From NCBI GenBank assembly GCA_028580875.1, contig JAJSDS010000004.1:1-44322 (forward strand): a stretch of DNA of 44,322 nt, read 5' to 3'. This document shows positions 36,274 to 44,322 of the stretch, in pieces (the first letter of the stretch is position 1; each line of letters opens with the position of its first letter). This stretch comes from Nitrosotalea sp. (lineage in GTDB: Archaea; Thermoproteota; Nitrososphaeria; Nitrososphaerales; Nitrosopumilaceae). Position numbers and translations under genes: made by a program. The notes below the pieces were generated by a model. The model saw only the letters and a list, made by a program, of their open reading frames with translations, ran no database searches and had not been told where the DNA came from.

Positions 36274-36296
36274 GGACTGTTAGTCCAATTTTTTAT
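36274..36296. terminator. Hairpin terminator between convergent genes
   Basis: GGACT-gtt-AGTCC followed by AATTTTTT (plus) and, on minus, by TACATTTTT. Confidence 0.5.
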
Positions 36297-37153
36297 TTAC
36301 GTCTTGCTGTAGACCAGATTCCAACACCACTCATGATTGCAACTATGACAATTCCTGCAATCCATGCAGATGTTTGAGCATCAGATGGTGCGGGTGTGGT
36401 ATTTACCACCGGTGCGCTGACATATTGCGTATTGGTTGGTGTCGTTGGTTGAGCGCTTGTTTCTGTTGGGCTGTTATTTGATTGACTTTGAGCTACACTA
36501 GCTGATCCAGTGTTTGCTGTTGTATTGCTTGGTTGACCTACAGTCATATTCTCTACTCCGGTGTGCATTGCATTATCACTTGACTGACTTACTGTCACAT
36601 TCATTGAACCAGTTTGCACTGGAGTGTTGGTTGACTGGGTCATATTCATTGATCCAGTCTGAGACATGTTACCTGATTGACCTGTAGTCATGTTCATTGA
36701 TCCTGCTTGCATTGAACCGCTTGACTGGGTGCTAGATGCAGCAGTACCTGCAACAATCACTTGGCCTGTCATCCATGGGTGGACAGAGCAAAAGTAATCG
36801 AATGTTCCGGCATTTGCAAAAGTAAATTGGTAAGTACTACCGGGCTTGATCAAGTTTCCACTATCAAATACCGTTCCGGTTGTTTCATCTGATGCTTTAC
36901 CGCTTGTCACATAATGACTTACAGTATCAGTATTCTTCCAAGTTACTGTTGTTCCTGGTGCAACAGTCAATGGATTTGGAGCAAAGCAATTGTTTGTTGT
37001 AACACAGGCTGCGCTTGCGCTTGCGCCTGCACCTGATGTCATATCAATTTCATTTGCTGTTTGTCCAAATGCTGGTGCTACACTCAAGATAGCAACTAGA
37101 GCCAAGAGACCAAATAATGCGCCAAATGGTTTTGACTTCATCATCTGACCCAC
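36293..37153 (-). CDS. Secreted cupredoxin (plastocyanin-like) with Ser/Thr/Asn-rich repeats and C-terminal TM
   Basis: VTWKNTDTVSHYVTS...FDYFCSVHPWMTGQVIV copper-ligand pattern; (G/S)NMT-rich linker; AWIAGIVIVAIMSGVGIW. Confidence 0.9.
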   Translation of the reverse strand: MGQMMKSKPFGALFGLLALVAILSVAPAFGQTANEIDMTSGAGASASAACVTTNNCFAPNPLTVAPGTTVTWKNTDTVSHYVTSGKASDETTGTVFDSGNLIKPGSTYQFTFANAGTFDYFCSVHPWMTGQVIVAGTAASSTQSSGSMQAGSMNMTTGQSGNMSQTGSMNMTQSTNTPVQTGSMNVTVSQSSDNAMHTGVENMTVGQPSNTTANTGSASVAQSQSNNSPTETSAQPTTPTNTQYVSAPVVNTTPAPSDAQTSAWIAGIVIVAIMSGVGIWSTARRK

Positions 37154-37250
37154 TTTGAATCTGTTAATAAACCATAATTCCCAAGACTGTGACCATTGTG
37201 GGAATCAAAAATGTCTTCTAGATGTATATAAAAATTGGAAAAACAATCTG

Positions 37251-37272
37251 CCAGTGCAAATTATGGCACTGG
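37251..37272 (-). terminator. Hairpin overlapping stop of FN3 gene
   Basis: CCAGTGC-aaattatg-GCACTGG followed on minus by T-rich AGATTGTTTTTCC. Confidence 0.35.
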
Positions 37273-38142
37273 TAGTTTTATTGTAGTGGGAGAGATCACA
37301 ATGGGCCCTATCTTTATTGAATCAAACAGAGGTGTGGTGGCAGTTGCTGTGTCTGACGGAGCACTAGTTCCAATTGCATTAATTGCTGACACACGATAAG
37401 TGTAGGTTGTATCTGGAGCAAGTCTTGTGTTAGAATAAGTTGTTGCAGCGCTGCCTGTGTTTGCTGATATGGTACTCCATGTAGAGCCACCATCAGTTGA
37501 TCTTTCAATCTTGTATCCTGTTATTGCAGAGCCACCATCATTTCCTGCAGTCCAGGATAAGTTGATTCTTGAATGTGACATTGCTGTTGCAAAAAGACCT
37601 GTTGGTGCACTTGGCACACTGGGGCCACTTGCGGGGTTGGTCCACTGGACAAAATATGATCCACCTCCTGCTACAAGTGTACTCCATGTTACTGTCTGTG
37701 TAACCTCTGGTGCAATATTTGCTGGATGTCCCTCTGTTAATGTCACCGTGATGTCTTTGTCCGGTCCTGCTCCGTCAACACATGTGCCTAACTGATATCC
37801 TGGAGCGCTTGTATCGTACCATGTGGTTCCATCAAGTGTATTATTTTGGGAGCTTGTACTTGGTGTATGAATTGTCAGCGTTACATCATATGTCTTGTCA
37901 TTGTCCATCTGAATTGTAAGACCAGGATTTGCTATTGGATCATATGTATTTCCTCCAACTGTTACCTGAATTGAAGTGATAGCACCATCGTATCTGTTGT
38001 TACATGTACTTGGTGCCTGTCCCATGGCAAATGCTTCGTTTACTAGAACTCCTGTGGATGCTAGTAAAATCAAAGCAAAAACTGTGGAAAAAAAATACGT
38101 TCCACGGCCATTTGTGATATTTTTTCCAATTTTATTTGTCAT
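37261..38142 (-). CDS. Secreted protein with one FN3 domain
   Basis: Signal [33 protein letters not shown]3 [39 protein letters not shown]...; internal ATG 38142 preferred. Confidence 0.85.
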   Translation of the reverse strand: MTNKIGKNITNGRGTYFFSTVFALILLASTGVLVNEAFAMGQAPSTCNNRYDGAITSIQVTVGGNTYDPIANPGLTIQMDNDKTYDVTLTIHTPSTSSQNNTLDGTTWYDTSAPGYQLGTCVDGAGPDKDITVTLTEGHPANIAPEVTQTVTWSTLVAGGGSYFVQWTNPASGPSVPSAPTGLFATAMSHSRINLSWTAGNDGGSAITGYKIERSTDGGSTWSTISANTGSAATTYSNTRLAPDTTYTYRVSAINAIGTSAPSDTATATTPLFDSIKIGPIVISPTTIKLPVP

Positions 38143-38273
38143 TAAAATTTTTAGTACTACATTACATATCTGGATATGCACCCAATCTTCTATATGATAA
38201 ATACATGCAAGATCCTGAATTTTTTTAAATCGTACCGATGAATAAAATACTGGCAAGATTATGTCTGTAATAT

Positions 38274-38507
38274 ATGGGCATCAGAACTGTCTCTGACTAT
38301 GTGAAATTCTATGTGGGCTTGAATATGCAGGACAGCATTAGCCTCTCAAATTTTGCGTACAATGAGAAACTGGTGCTAAAAAACAAGACTGCTGCTGGAA
38401 AGATGACAAAAGAATTGATCCAGCAAAGCCTGGCTCTACTTGATGAACTCCTAGGAGAAATACACAATATTGGTGAGCAGGCTGTTATGGAAAAATATGC
38501 AAAGTGA
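38274..38507 (+). CDS. Small conserved helical protein
   Basis: 77-aa ORF, coherent composition. Confidence 0.5.
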   Translation: MGIRTVSDYVKFYVGLNMQDSISLSNFAYNEKLVLKNKTAAGKMTKELIQQSLALLDELLGEIHNIGEQAVMEKYAK

Positions 38508-38594
38508 GAGTTTTCCTATAAATTTTATATCATATTCTGTTGCTAGCAACGCTCAACAGATATCCGTATATCTAAGATTCACGTATTATACCCC

Positions 38595-38825
38595 ATGTCT
38601 TCATACACAGGTTCGTATGAGAAAACAAGAAAACGACATGATGAATATCTGCCCATCGCAGTAGCATTGATGCTTGCATCCTGCCTGGTGACAATATTTG
38701 TAATCAGTCCACAAAGTGGAGGATATGGTGGAGGTACAAACCAACTGGCATTTTGGGAAGCAGCTGGCGTGATATGGGCTGGAGTGCTAATAGGATACAT
38801 AGCACTAATCTTCAGAGCAGTGTAA
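38595..38825 (+). CDS. Small two-TM membrane protein
   Basis: YLPIAVALMLASCLVTIFVIS and AGVIWAGVLIGYIALIF. Confidence 0.6.
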   Translation: MSSYTGSYEKTRKRHDEYLPIAVALMLASCLVTIFVISPQSGGYGGGTNQLAFWEAAGVIWAGVLIGYIALIFRAV

Positions 38826-38929
38826 AATAACAACCAGTGACCAAAGTAATACTGCCAGTGAGGACTGTACATTTTTTGAAAACAAGTTGCATATGCATAA
38901 AACTATTTTTTAAAAAAATTAAAAAAAAT

Positions 38930-39061
38930 TTACGATACGAGCTGTCTTCCACACTTGGAACATTTTACATGAAACATTTCCATGTACACTTGTTGCTTTG
39001 TGTCAACTTCGATACATTGTTTCCCACCTTCTTTGCATAGGTGACAAAATTCTTGTTTCAT
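38930..39061 (-). CDS. 43-aa CxxC...CxxC zinc-ribbon microprotein
   Basis: Below ORF-track cutoff: MKQEFCHLCKEGGKQCIEVDTKQQVYMEMFHVKCSKCGRQLVS*. Confidence 0.6.
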   Translation of the reverse strand: MKQEFCHLCKEGGKQCIEVDTKQQVYMEMFHVKCSKCGRQLVS

Positions 39062-39227
39062 GCAATATTATGGCATTTCAAAGATATAAGATTGGAGCAA
39101 AAAAGTTTAGTACTGGAGGTTTTTGCAAGATGGAATTTCATTGGCAAAAAACCATGAAATGATGTTTCTGACAAGTAAAACATTTATCAATAAAAACATG
39201 TGACTAGAATCAAGAGAACTGGAAACC

Positions 39228-39506
39228 TTGTGGAAACCGCATAATTCACTTAAAATCAAAACCGTGATTCTCATAGCCCTGTCCGTATCGTTTGTACCTA
39301 TATCGTATTTTTGGTATGATGCATTGTCTGGGCTTGATTGCAAGCAATATGACCAAAACCATATCATAGACCCCGGCAAGCACAGTGCGTGTATGTCTAC
39401 TAATGACACACACTGGATGATATTTTTTGGTGTCAACGCCATGGTGTATGGAATGCCGCTGGCATTGATTCTAAAGTCTGCCAGAAATAGATCAGAATAC
39501 CTTTGA
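39228..39506 (+). CDS. Small membrane protein
   Basis: TVILIALSVSFVPISYFWY and MIFFGVNAMVYGMPLALIL. Confidence 0.5.
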   Translation: MWKPHNSLKIKTVILIALSVSFVPISYFWYDALSGLDCKQYDQNHIIDPGKHSACMSTNDTHWMIFFGVNAMVYGMPLALILKSARNRSEYL

Positions 39507-39575
39507 TTGATGATTAATTATTGGTAAGCTCTGGTTAAACCAATTCTGTTAAATCAATAACACGAAGATTGCCTC

Positions 39576-39776
39576 ATGTTGTCTCCTAGGATAATTATCA
39601 ATATCAGCGGCAATGACTATTCTGATTTTCTAGCCGAGTGTGATTTACAGAATCTCACCCCCGAAGAAAAAATCCGTGAGATAATCACTTGCTATGTAAT
39701 ATTGAGGAGAAATAGGCGAAAACTCCCTCAAAAGATCCTGGATCCATTCCTAGATGCAAAAAAGAAAAATGCCTGA
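39576..39776 (+). CDS. Small hypothetical protein
   Basis: 66-aa ORF with ATG, charged helical composition. Confidence 0.5.
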   Translation: MLSPRIIINISGNDYSDFLAECDLQNLTPEEKIREIITCYVILRRNRRKLPQKILDPFLDAKKKNA

Positions 39777-39819
39777 ATACTAGCTGGAATCCAATTTCTA
39801 ACAGATCAGTCTGTATTGT

Positions 39820-40128
39820 TTATAGTTTGTCGCTAAAGTGTCCTGTGAACTTGTCAACATTGTCTTGGACCGATGTTGATTTTTTGTCCTGTTTGTTTCC
39901 AGACTTGTGAATGCGATTGAACATCTTTTTTTCGTGTTCTTTTCTTGCATGGTGTAACCTGTCTGCCTCATGGATGAACTCCTTTCCACATTCTGTGCAT
40001 TTGACTATTTCATGATGATGTTCATGACGTGCATGGCTTATCAGATCTTCATATTTTGGAAACTTTGACTCACACTTGTCACATTTGAATTTTTTTGAAA
40101 AAAGATTCATGTTAGTTTTGGGTTGCAT
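39820..40128 (-). CDS. Double C2H2 zinc-finger protein
   Basis: FKCDKCESKFPKYEDLISHARHEHHHEIVKCTECGKEFIHEADRLHHARKEHE; internal ATG 40128 preferred. Confidence 0.75.
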   Translation of the reverse strand: MQPKTNMNLFSKKFKCDKCESKFPKYEDLISHARHEHHHEIVKCTECGKEFIHEADRLHHARKEHEKKMFNRIHKSGNKQDKKSTSVQDNVDKFTGHFSDKL

Positions 40129-40198
40129 TGCAGAGATAAGAATGTTCCATATCTTGAGAAAAAAATAATTTATAGTTACCACTGTCGGTAGGTGAATT

Positions 40199-40317
40199 AA
40201 AAAAAGTGTCTCTATGCCTATTTGTAAATGATAAACATAGAGGGAGCGATGATATTGTTTAGCCGATTAAATTGGGCTAGGTCCTGCAATCGCTCGGGAG
40301 TAATCTCTGACACTTGA
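40199..40317 (-). ncRNA. Candidate structured ncRNA (three-stem junction) with T7 end and upstream TATA-like box
   Basis: AAGTGTC(40204-40210)/GACACTT(40309-40315); TCTATG(40211-40216)/CATAGA(40236-40241); GAGCGAT(40244-40250)/ATCGCTC(40289-40295); TAGCC/GGCTA inside; minus-strand TTTAAAA at 40346-40340. Confidence 0.45.
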
Positions 40318-40500
40318 TTTTCGTGTATGTCATAATCAGTTTTAAAGATTGAATCCAAATTATTCTAGCAATTGATCAATTATAGTTTAACATTGTTTGA
40401 TGGTGGATCTACTATGATGCTTATGTGATCTATAGATTCTATTCATTAAATGATCGGAATCTGGAATTAGTACTCTTTTGTTGTACCATGTGTTTTTGCT

Positions 40501-40749
40501 CTAATTGCCTAATGCTCTTTCGTAACATTGTGACGCTTCGGCATGTCTTTTTAGCTTGAACAAGGCTAATCCCTTGTAGCCTTCTGCTCTTTTTGATGTT
40601 GGGGATATCTCCAAAATCCTGTCATAGCACTGTAACGCCTCTTCATATCTTCCCATACACAAGAGAAGCTTACCCTCGTCGTACAATGCATTAATTGCTT
40701 CAGCAGAGACATTTGGTAGTTTTTTTGTCTCATGACTAGTGTCTTGCAA
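40501..40749 (-). CDS. TPR-repeat protein
   Basis: ALYDEGKLLLCMGRYEEALQCYDRILEISPTSKRAEGYKGLALFKLKRHAEASQCYERAL. Confidence 0.8.
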   Translation of the reverse strand: MQDTSHETKKLPNVSAEAINALYDEGKLLLCMGRYEEALQCYDRILEISPTSKRAEGYKGLALFKLKRHAEASQCYERALGN

Positions 40750-40898
40750 ATCAGCTGTATATTGTCTGGATTATTTTTAAAGTCGTGGTAAGTTTCTTCT
40801 GGAACAATCTTGCACTTTTTTTTGCATTAAATGATTTGCGTGATTATGCCTGAATAGTCTTAGACATAGAACATTTTTCCAAACTGTTTTTATAGTAA

Positions 40899-42068
40899 AT
40901 GATTCTATTGCTGACAATGCAATGCTTTGACAAAAAACATGTCACAAACACATTGCAAAATAAAACAAGTAAAATTATTCTAATCGTGGGCCTTTTTGCA
41001 GGATTGGTTGGAGTGGTACATGATATACCATTTGCATCTGCCGATTATGGTGATGTGAAATCATCATCTGATCTTTCTGCAAAAATACATGTAGGAAAAT
41101 CTGACATTGGAGAGAATGCTTCATCTGATGTACACATGTCAGGTCAAATCGGCTCCAACATGAGCATGTCAGGACAGTCTGATTCTAGCACAAATGCATC
41201 AGTTACTACAAAATCTCAAGATGACTCTCATGAAAATAGTCATGCAAGCTCAAATGAGTCTGAACCACATGGACATTACAAAAATAATTATGAAAAAATT
41301 TCTGCAAACTCTGATGATGAATTTACAGTCCAGCCGCAAAAACATCTCTACAAACCTGGAGATAACGTGACAATACAAGGATCTATTTGGTCTGACCTGA
41401 TGACATCACTTGGTAATGTCAATACCGTATCAATCCAGGTGAAAGACAATGATGGAAATGTGGTTTATGATGGCAAAGGACAAGTTGATGCAAGTGGTGA
41501 TTATATTGCACAATTCCAACTTCCCTCTGATGCCAAAAAGGGTGCTTACACAGCAGATGTAAATGCCGATGTCAATGCTGACGTGCTTGGTAATCTTACA
41601 CTCAAGACAAAAGCCGCGTTGGATAGTTCTACAAAATTTGTAGTTGTCTCTCCAAATTCGATGAGTGTAAAAGCCGAGGGACATGATTTTGATGTGCAGG
41701 TTGCAAGCAATTCTACAACTGTGAGTAATCTTAACTTTGATGAGCAAAACAAGAAACTATCATTTACCGTACAGGGTGACACGGGAACAAAAGGTGTAAC
41801 AGAGATAACTATTCCAAAATCTTTGCTTAGTGGGGACCTGACTGTTATGATTGATGGACAAGCTATGGCTCAAAGCGATGTTGTAGAAACTGCTAGCACC
41901 GATACTGAGACTACACTTGAGCTCAACTATCACCACAGCACACACCAAATTGATATTGTTGGAACAAATGCAGTTCCAGAGTTTAGCTCTGTTGCATCCT
42001 TGGTGCTTGTTGCCTCTGTCTTGGCTGTAGTTGTGCTATCGTCTCGCGTCAGACGTATTCACCTGTAG
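40899..42068 (+). CDS. Surface protein with PEFG-CTERM-like sorting tail
   Basis: Signal peptide; C-term VPEFSSVASLVLVASVLAVVVLSSRVRR. Confidence 0.8.
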   Translation: MILLLTMQCFDKKHVTNTLQNKTSKIILIVGLFAGLVGVVHDIPFASADYGDVKSSSDLSAKIHVGKSDIGENASSDVHMSGQIGSNMSMSGQSDSSTNASVTTKSQDDSHENSHASSNESEPHGHYKNNYEKISANSDDEFTVQPQKHLYKPGDNVTIQGSIWSDLMTSLGNVNTVSIQVKDNDGNVVYDGKGQVDASGDYIAQFQLPSDAKKGAYTADVNADVNADVLGNLTLKTKAALDSSTKFVVVSPNSMSVKAEGHDFDVQVASNSTTVSNLNFDEQNKKLSFTVQGDTGTKGVTEITIPKSLLSGDLTVMIDGQAMAQSDVVETASTDTETTLELNYHHSTHQIDIVGTNAVPEFSSVASLVLVASVLAVVVLSSRVRRIHL

Positions 42069-42114
42069 AATGGTTTTTAAAAATTTAGCAGGTTGCATTA
42101 TACACTAGTATTGA

Positions 42115-42609
42115 TCAACTACTAATCCTTCTTGAAATTACTATGGCACCAATTATTGATATTACAACAATCATGCCAGCAATTGTCCCAAATTCTGGAA
42201 CTGGAACATACTGTGAAAAACTTGGGGCAATTTGTGCAAATTTTTCAGGGTTTTGCTCTTTTGCCAAATTCAATCCGTCAAGCAGATATGGAGGAATCTT
42301 TGCAACCGAGTCTGGGTCTATGTTGTTCTCCTTGAGGCACTGGTATGACTTGCCAAGATTGTCAAGCATTGTACTACTGTAGTTTGTTTTGAGTATGGTT
42401 GCAGCAATGTCCTGTGGTCTCTCGCCGCCCCAGTACCTGTCTTCCTGATAAATGAAATACGAATACCCTGATTTCTCAACGCTTAGATCTTGGACATTGC
42501 AAAAATACATGCCAGTTGTTGCATTGAAATCTGCAAAGGCAGTTGAGGATATGACAAGAGGGGAAACTCCAAGTGCCAGTGCTGAGAAAAAAAGTATCCT
42601 CTTTAACAT
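42115..42609 (-). CDS. PEFG-CTERM surface protein
   Basis: Signal peptide; C-term VPEFGTIAGMIVVISIIGAIVISRR. Confidence 0.85.
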   Translation of the reverse strand: MLKRILFFSALALGVSPLVISSTAFADFNATTGMYFCNVQDLSVEKSGYSYFIYQEDRYWGGERPQDIAATILKTNYSSTMLDNLGKSYQCLKENNIDPDSVAKIPPYLLDGLNLAKEQNPEKFAQIAPSFSQYVPVPEFGTIAGMIVVISIIGAIVISRRISS

Positions 42610-42652
42610 ATTGGTAAAATAAAACTTGGAGAGATTAACCTTTCACATGACA

Positions 42653-43258
42653 TCACTTTGCCTCAAGTGAATCTAGGCTAAATGCAGGTTTGCCGTCTGT
42701 GACAATTACAATGTTGAGTGTCTGGTCCTGTGTAAGTGATGATTTTGATGTGTCAAAACTTGTCTTGTATAATGCAATGCTCGAGTCCCATTGGGGGCTA
42801 ATCCATGCCTTGAGTGTCTTGACATCTGGATTTGTCTGGGATATTACAATGTGATTTACACCAAGGGGGCCATTGTTTGTCACAGATACAAATGAAGTGT
42901 ATTGTCCGTCTCCCATGCTAAATGTGCTAATTCTGGTTATGTCGCCACTTGATGTATCTAGTAAATTGCTTGTATCATATGCTGCATTTTTGACTGTATT
43001 TGGTTGAGGATTTTTTATTCCTATCATGGTGTTGAATTTTTTGATTTGGCTTGATATCAGATTGGTTATCCACGTGTTCCACTCTCCTGGTTTGCAGAGG
43101 TGATCTCCACATACTTTGCTACCAAATAACCTGTATGTACTAACATTATCACCAAAGTCTGATCTAGGTGTTAGTGCATTTGCTACTGGCAACAACAATA
43201 CAATTGATACGACACCAACAAGTGTTGCAGCAAATATTGATCTCATGTTACCTCGCAA
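42653..43258 (-). CDS. Secreted hypothetical protein
   Basis: Signal MRSIFAATLVGVVSIVLLLPVANA; coherent 201-aa ORF. Confidence 0.75.
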   Translation of the reverse strand: MRGNMRSIFAATLVGVVSIVLLLPVANALTPRSDFGDNVSTYRLFGSKVCGDHLCKPGEWNTWITNLISSQIKKFNTMIGIKNPQPNTVKNAAYDTSNLLDTSSGDITRISTFSMGDGQYTSFVSVTNNGPLGVNHIVISQTNPDVKTLKAWISPQWDSSIALYKTSFDTSKSSLTQDQTLNIVIVTDGKPAFSLDSLEAK

Positions 43259-43467
43259 TGTGTTTTGTATACTAAATCAATTACTAAGCAAAACTGCGCA
43301 AGTGTTTTATCTTACAACTCCTCATTTCCAAAAAATTATTTTGTAATACACGTCAAATTATGGACATGTTGCATTGTAAAAAAACCATCACGCCTGCAAT
43401 TATTTTTGGTGTCCAATAGTAGAAATCATAAGTAAGCCTAAAATAAAAAAAATTGACATATGTTGCA

Positions 43468-44322
43468 TTGAAATCTTTTAGGCTCTTGTTACTTTTCATC
43501 TTGCCACTTGCATGTATAACATGCTCTGCTTCTTTTGCCGAAGTCCAGGTGACTATACCGCTTGGTGCGTCAAACCCGAACACTCCATTTTCCTTGTCTC
43601 CATCTGATCTTGATATTTCAGTAAATGATACTGTAACATGGAAAAACAATGATGCTGCAGTTCATACGGTAACCACCGGCAAGCCCGGACTTGGGTTTGA
43701 CGGCAGAGTGGACAGCGGCGTCATAGCGCAGGGCGGCACATTTTCTTATACGTTTGACAAGAGCGGAGTTTACGAATATTACTGCCTGTTTCATCCATGG
43801 ATGACTGGATTTGTGAGCGTGGGAACAAGTACACCTGTGCCTCCTACTGGAATCTCGATTTCCACTGACAAATCTGTGTATCAAAATGGCGATACCATAC
43901 ATGTCACAGGACAGGTGTCAAAGTTTGTTCAAAACAAGGAGGTCACTGTCTGGATAACTGACTCTAAAGGAACCGGAATATCTGCAAGTCACACGGAGAC
44001 AAGAACTGGAAGTGACTTTGCCATCGACGATGTTGCGACTGGCAAATTATGGATTCCTGGAAATAATTATACGATATATGCCCAGTATGGTGCTGGAAGC
44101 TCTGTTGCAACTGCCGTAATCCAGTATGAGCCACAGGCACCTGTAGAAAAAACCAACGTGACAGATGCTGTAGTATTGACACCGACATCGTACATGACAT
44201 CTTACCAGAAACTAGATGCCGATTCTAACAATTACATCACTGCGCAAACAGAGCACAAGATCTACATGCCCGATGATCCAGTCAAAGTATATGGTTCTAT
44301 CTGGAATGGATTGCTCAATGCG
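43468..44322 (+). CDS. Secreted cupredoxin-domain protein (3' end outside window)
   Basis: Not in ORF track; TTG start, LKSFRLLLLFILPLACITCSASFAEVQVTIPLGA...DTVTWKNNDAAVHTVTTG...YEYYCLFHPWMTGFVSV, open to window end. Confidence 0.85.
   Translation, partial: MKSFRLLLLFILPLACITCSASFAEVQVTIPLGASNPNTPFSLSPSDLDISVNDTVTWKNNDAAVHTVTTGKPGLGFDGRVDSGVIAQGGTFSYTFDKSGVYEYYCLFHPWMTGFVSVGTSTPVPPTGISISTDKSVYQNGDTIHVTGQVSKFVQNKEVTVWITDSKGTGISASHTETRTGSDFAIDDVATGKLWIPGNNYTIYAQYGAGSSVATAVIQYEPQAPVEKTNVTDAVVLTPTSYMTSYQKLDADSNNYITAQTEHKIYMPDDPVKVYGSIWNGLLNA

Noticed and set aside
40240-40300. tRNA or C/D-box sRNA at the structured region
   Set aside because: No acceptor/T-arm pairing or GTTCRA motif; C-box (RTGATGA) not matched exactly, so left as unclassified structured RNA.
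40199-40317. Hammerhead ribozyme
   Set aside because: Three-stem layout, but CTGANGA and GAAA core motifs are absent on both strands.
43353-43902. Minus-strand ORFs 43353 and 43618
   Set aside because: Antisense to the cupredoxin gene starting at TTG 43468, which has signal peptide and copper-ligand motifs.
1-44322. Prophage or transposon origin of the island
   Set aside because: No integrase, transposase, terminase or tRNA-flanked direct repeats were recognised.

Overview
AT-rich archaeal window, most consistent with Nitrososphaerota/Thaumarchaeota: TFB, PEFG-CTERM tails, TATA boxes with A/T-rich leaders, many one-domain wHTH and zinc-ribbon proteins. It looks like an accessory cell-surface/buoyancy island. 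Main components: (i) a compact gas-vesicle (gvp) cluster at ~11.4-13.6 kb on the minus strand: GvpA, a Zn-ribbon protein, GvpJ-like, a GvpK fused to a GvpA/J/S-like domain, GvpF/L, GvpG-like and a co-encoded histidine kinase. A response regulator, a second histidine kinase and a GvpD-like P-loop ATPase lie next to it. (ii) An exopolysaccharide locus at ~17.7-35.7 kb: GlmS, helical-repeat protein, PelF-like GT4, GalE/PelX-like epimerase, PelG-like membrane protein, ATP-grasp, WbqC-like, PIG-L deacetylase and GlmU-like beta-helix acetyltransferase. (iii) Three secreted Spherulin-4/GH135-like proteins and several FN3 / ConA-like secreted paralogues. (iv) TFB and a PPP-type phosphatase with overlapping genes. 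(v) Two cupredoxins and PEFG-CTERM surface proteins at the right end. My main proposals are: an archaeal Pel/galactosaminogalactan-like aminosugar polysaccharide system with its own Spherulin-4 hydrolases; a recurrent promoter module (TTCTAR-N9-KGCATA and GTTCTAGAAC-type palindromes) that may co-regulate the island; a GvpK-GvpA-type fusion; and a candidate ~115-nt structured ncRNA at 40.2-40.3 kb with a TATA-like box and a T7 end. All family names come from motif recognition by eye; no database search was run.
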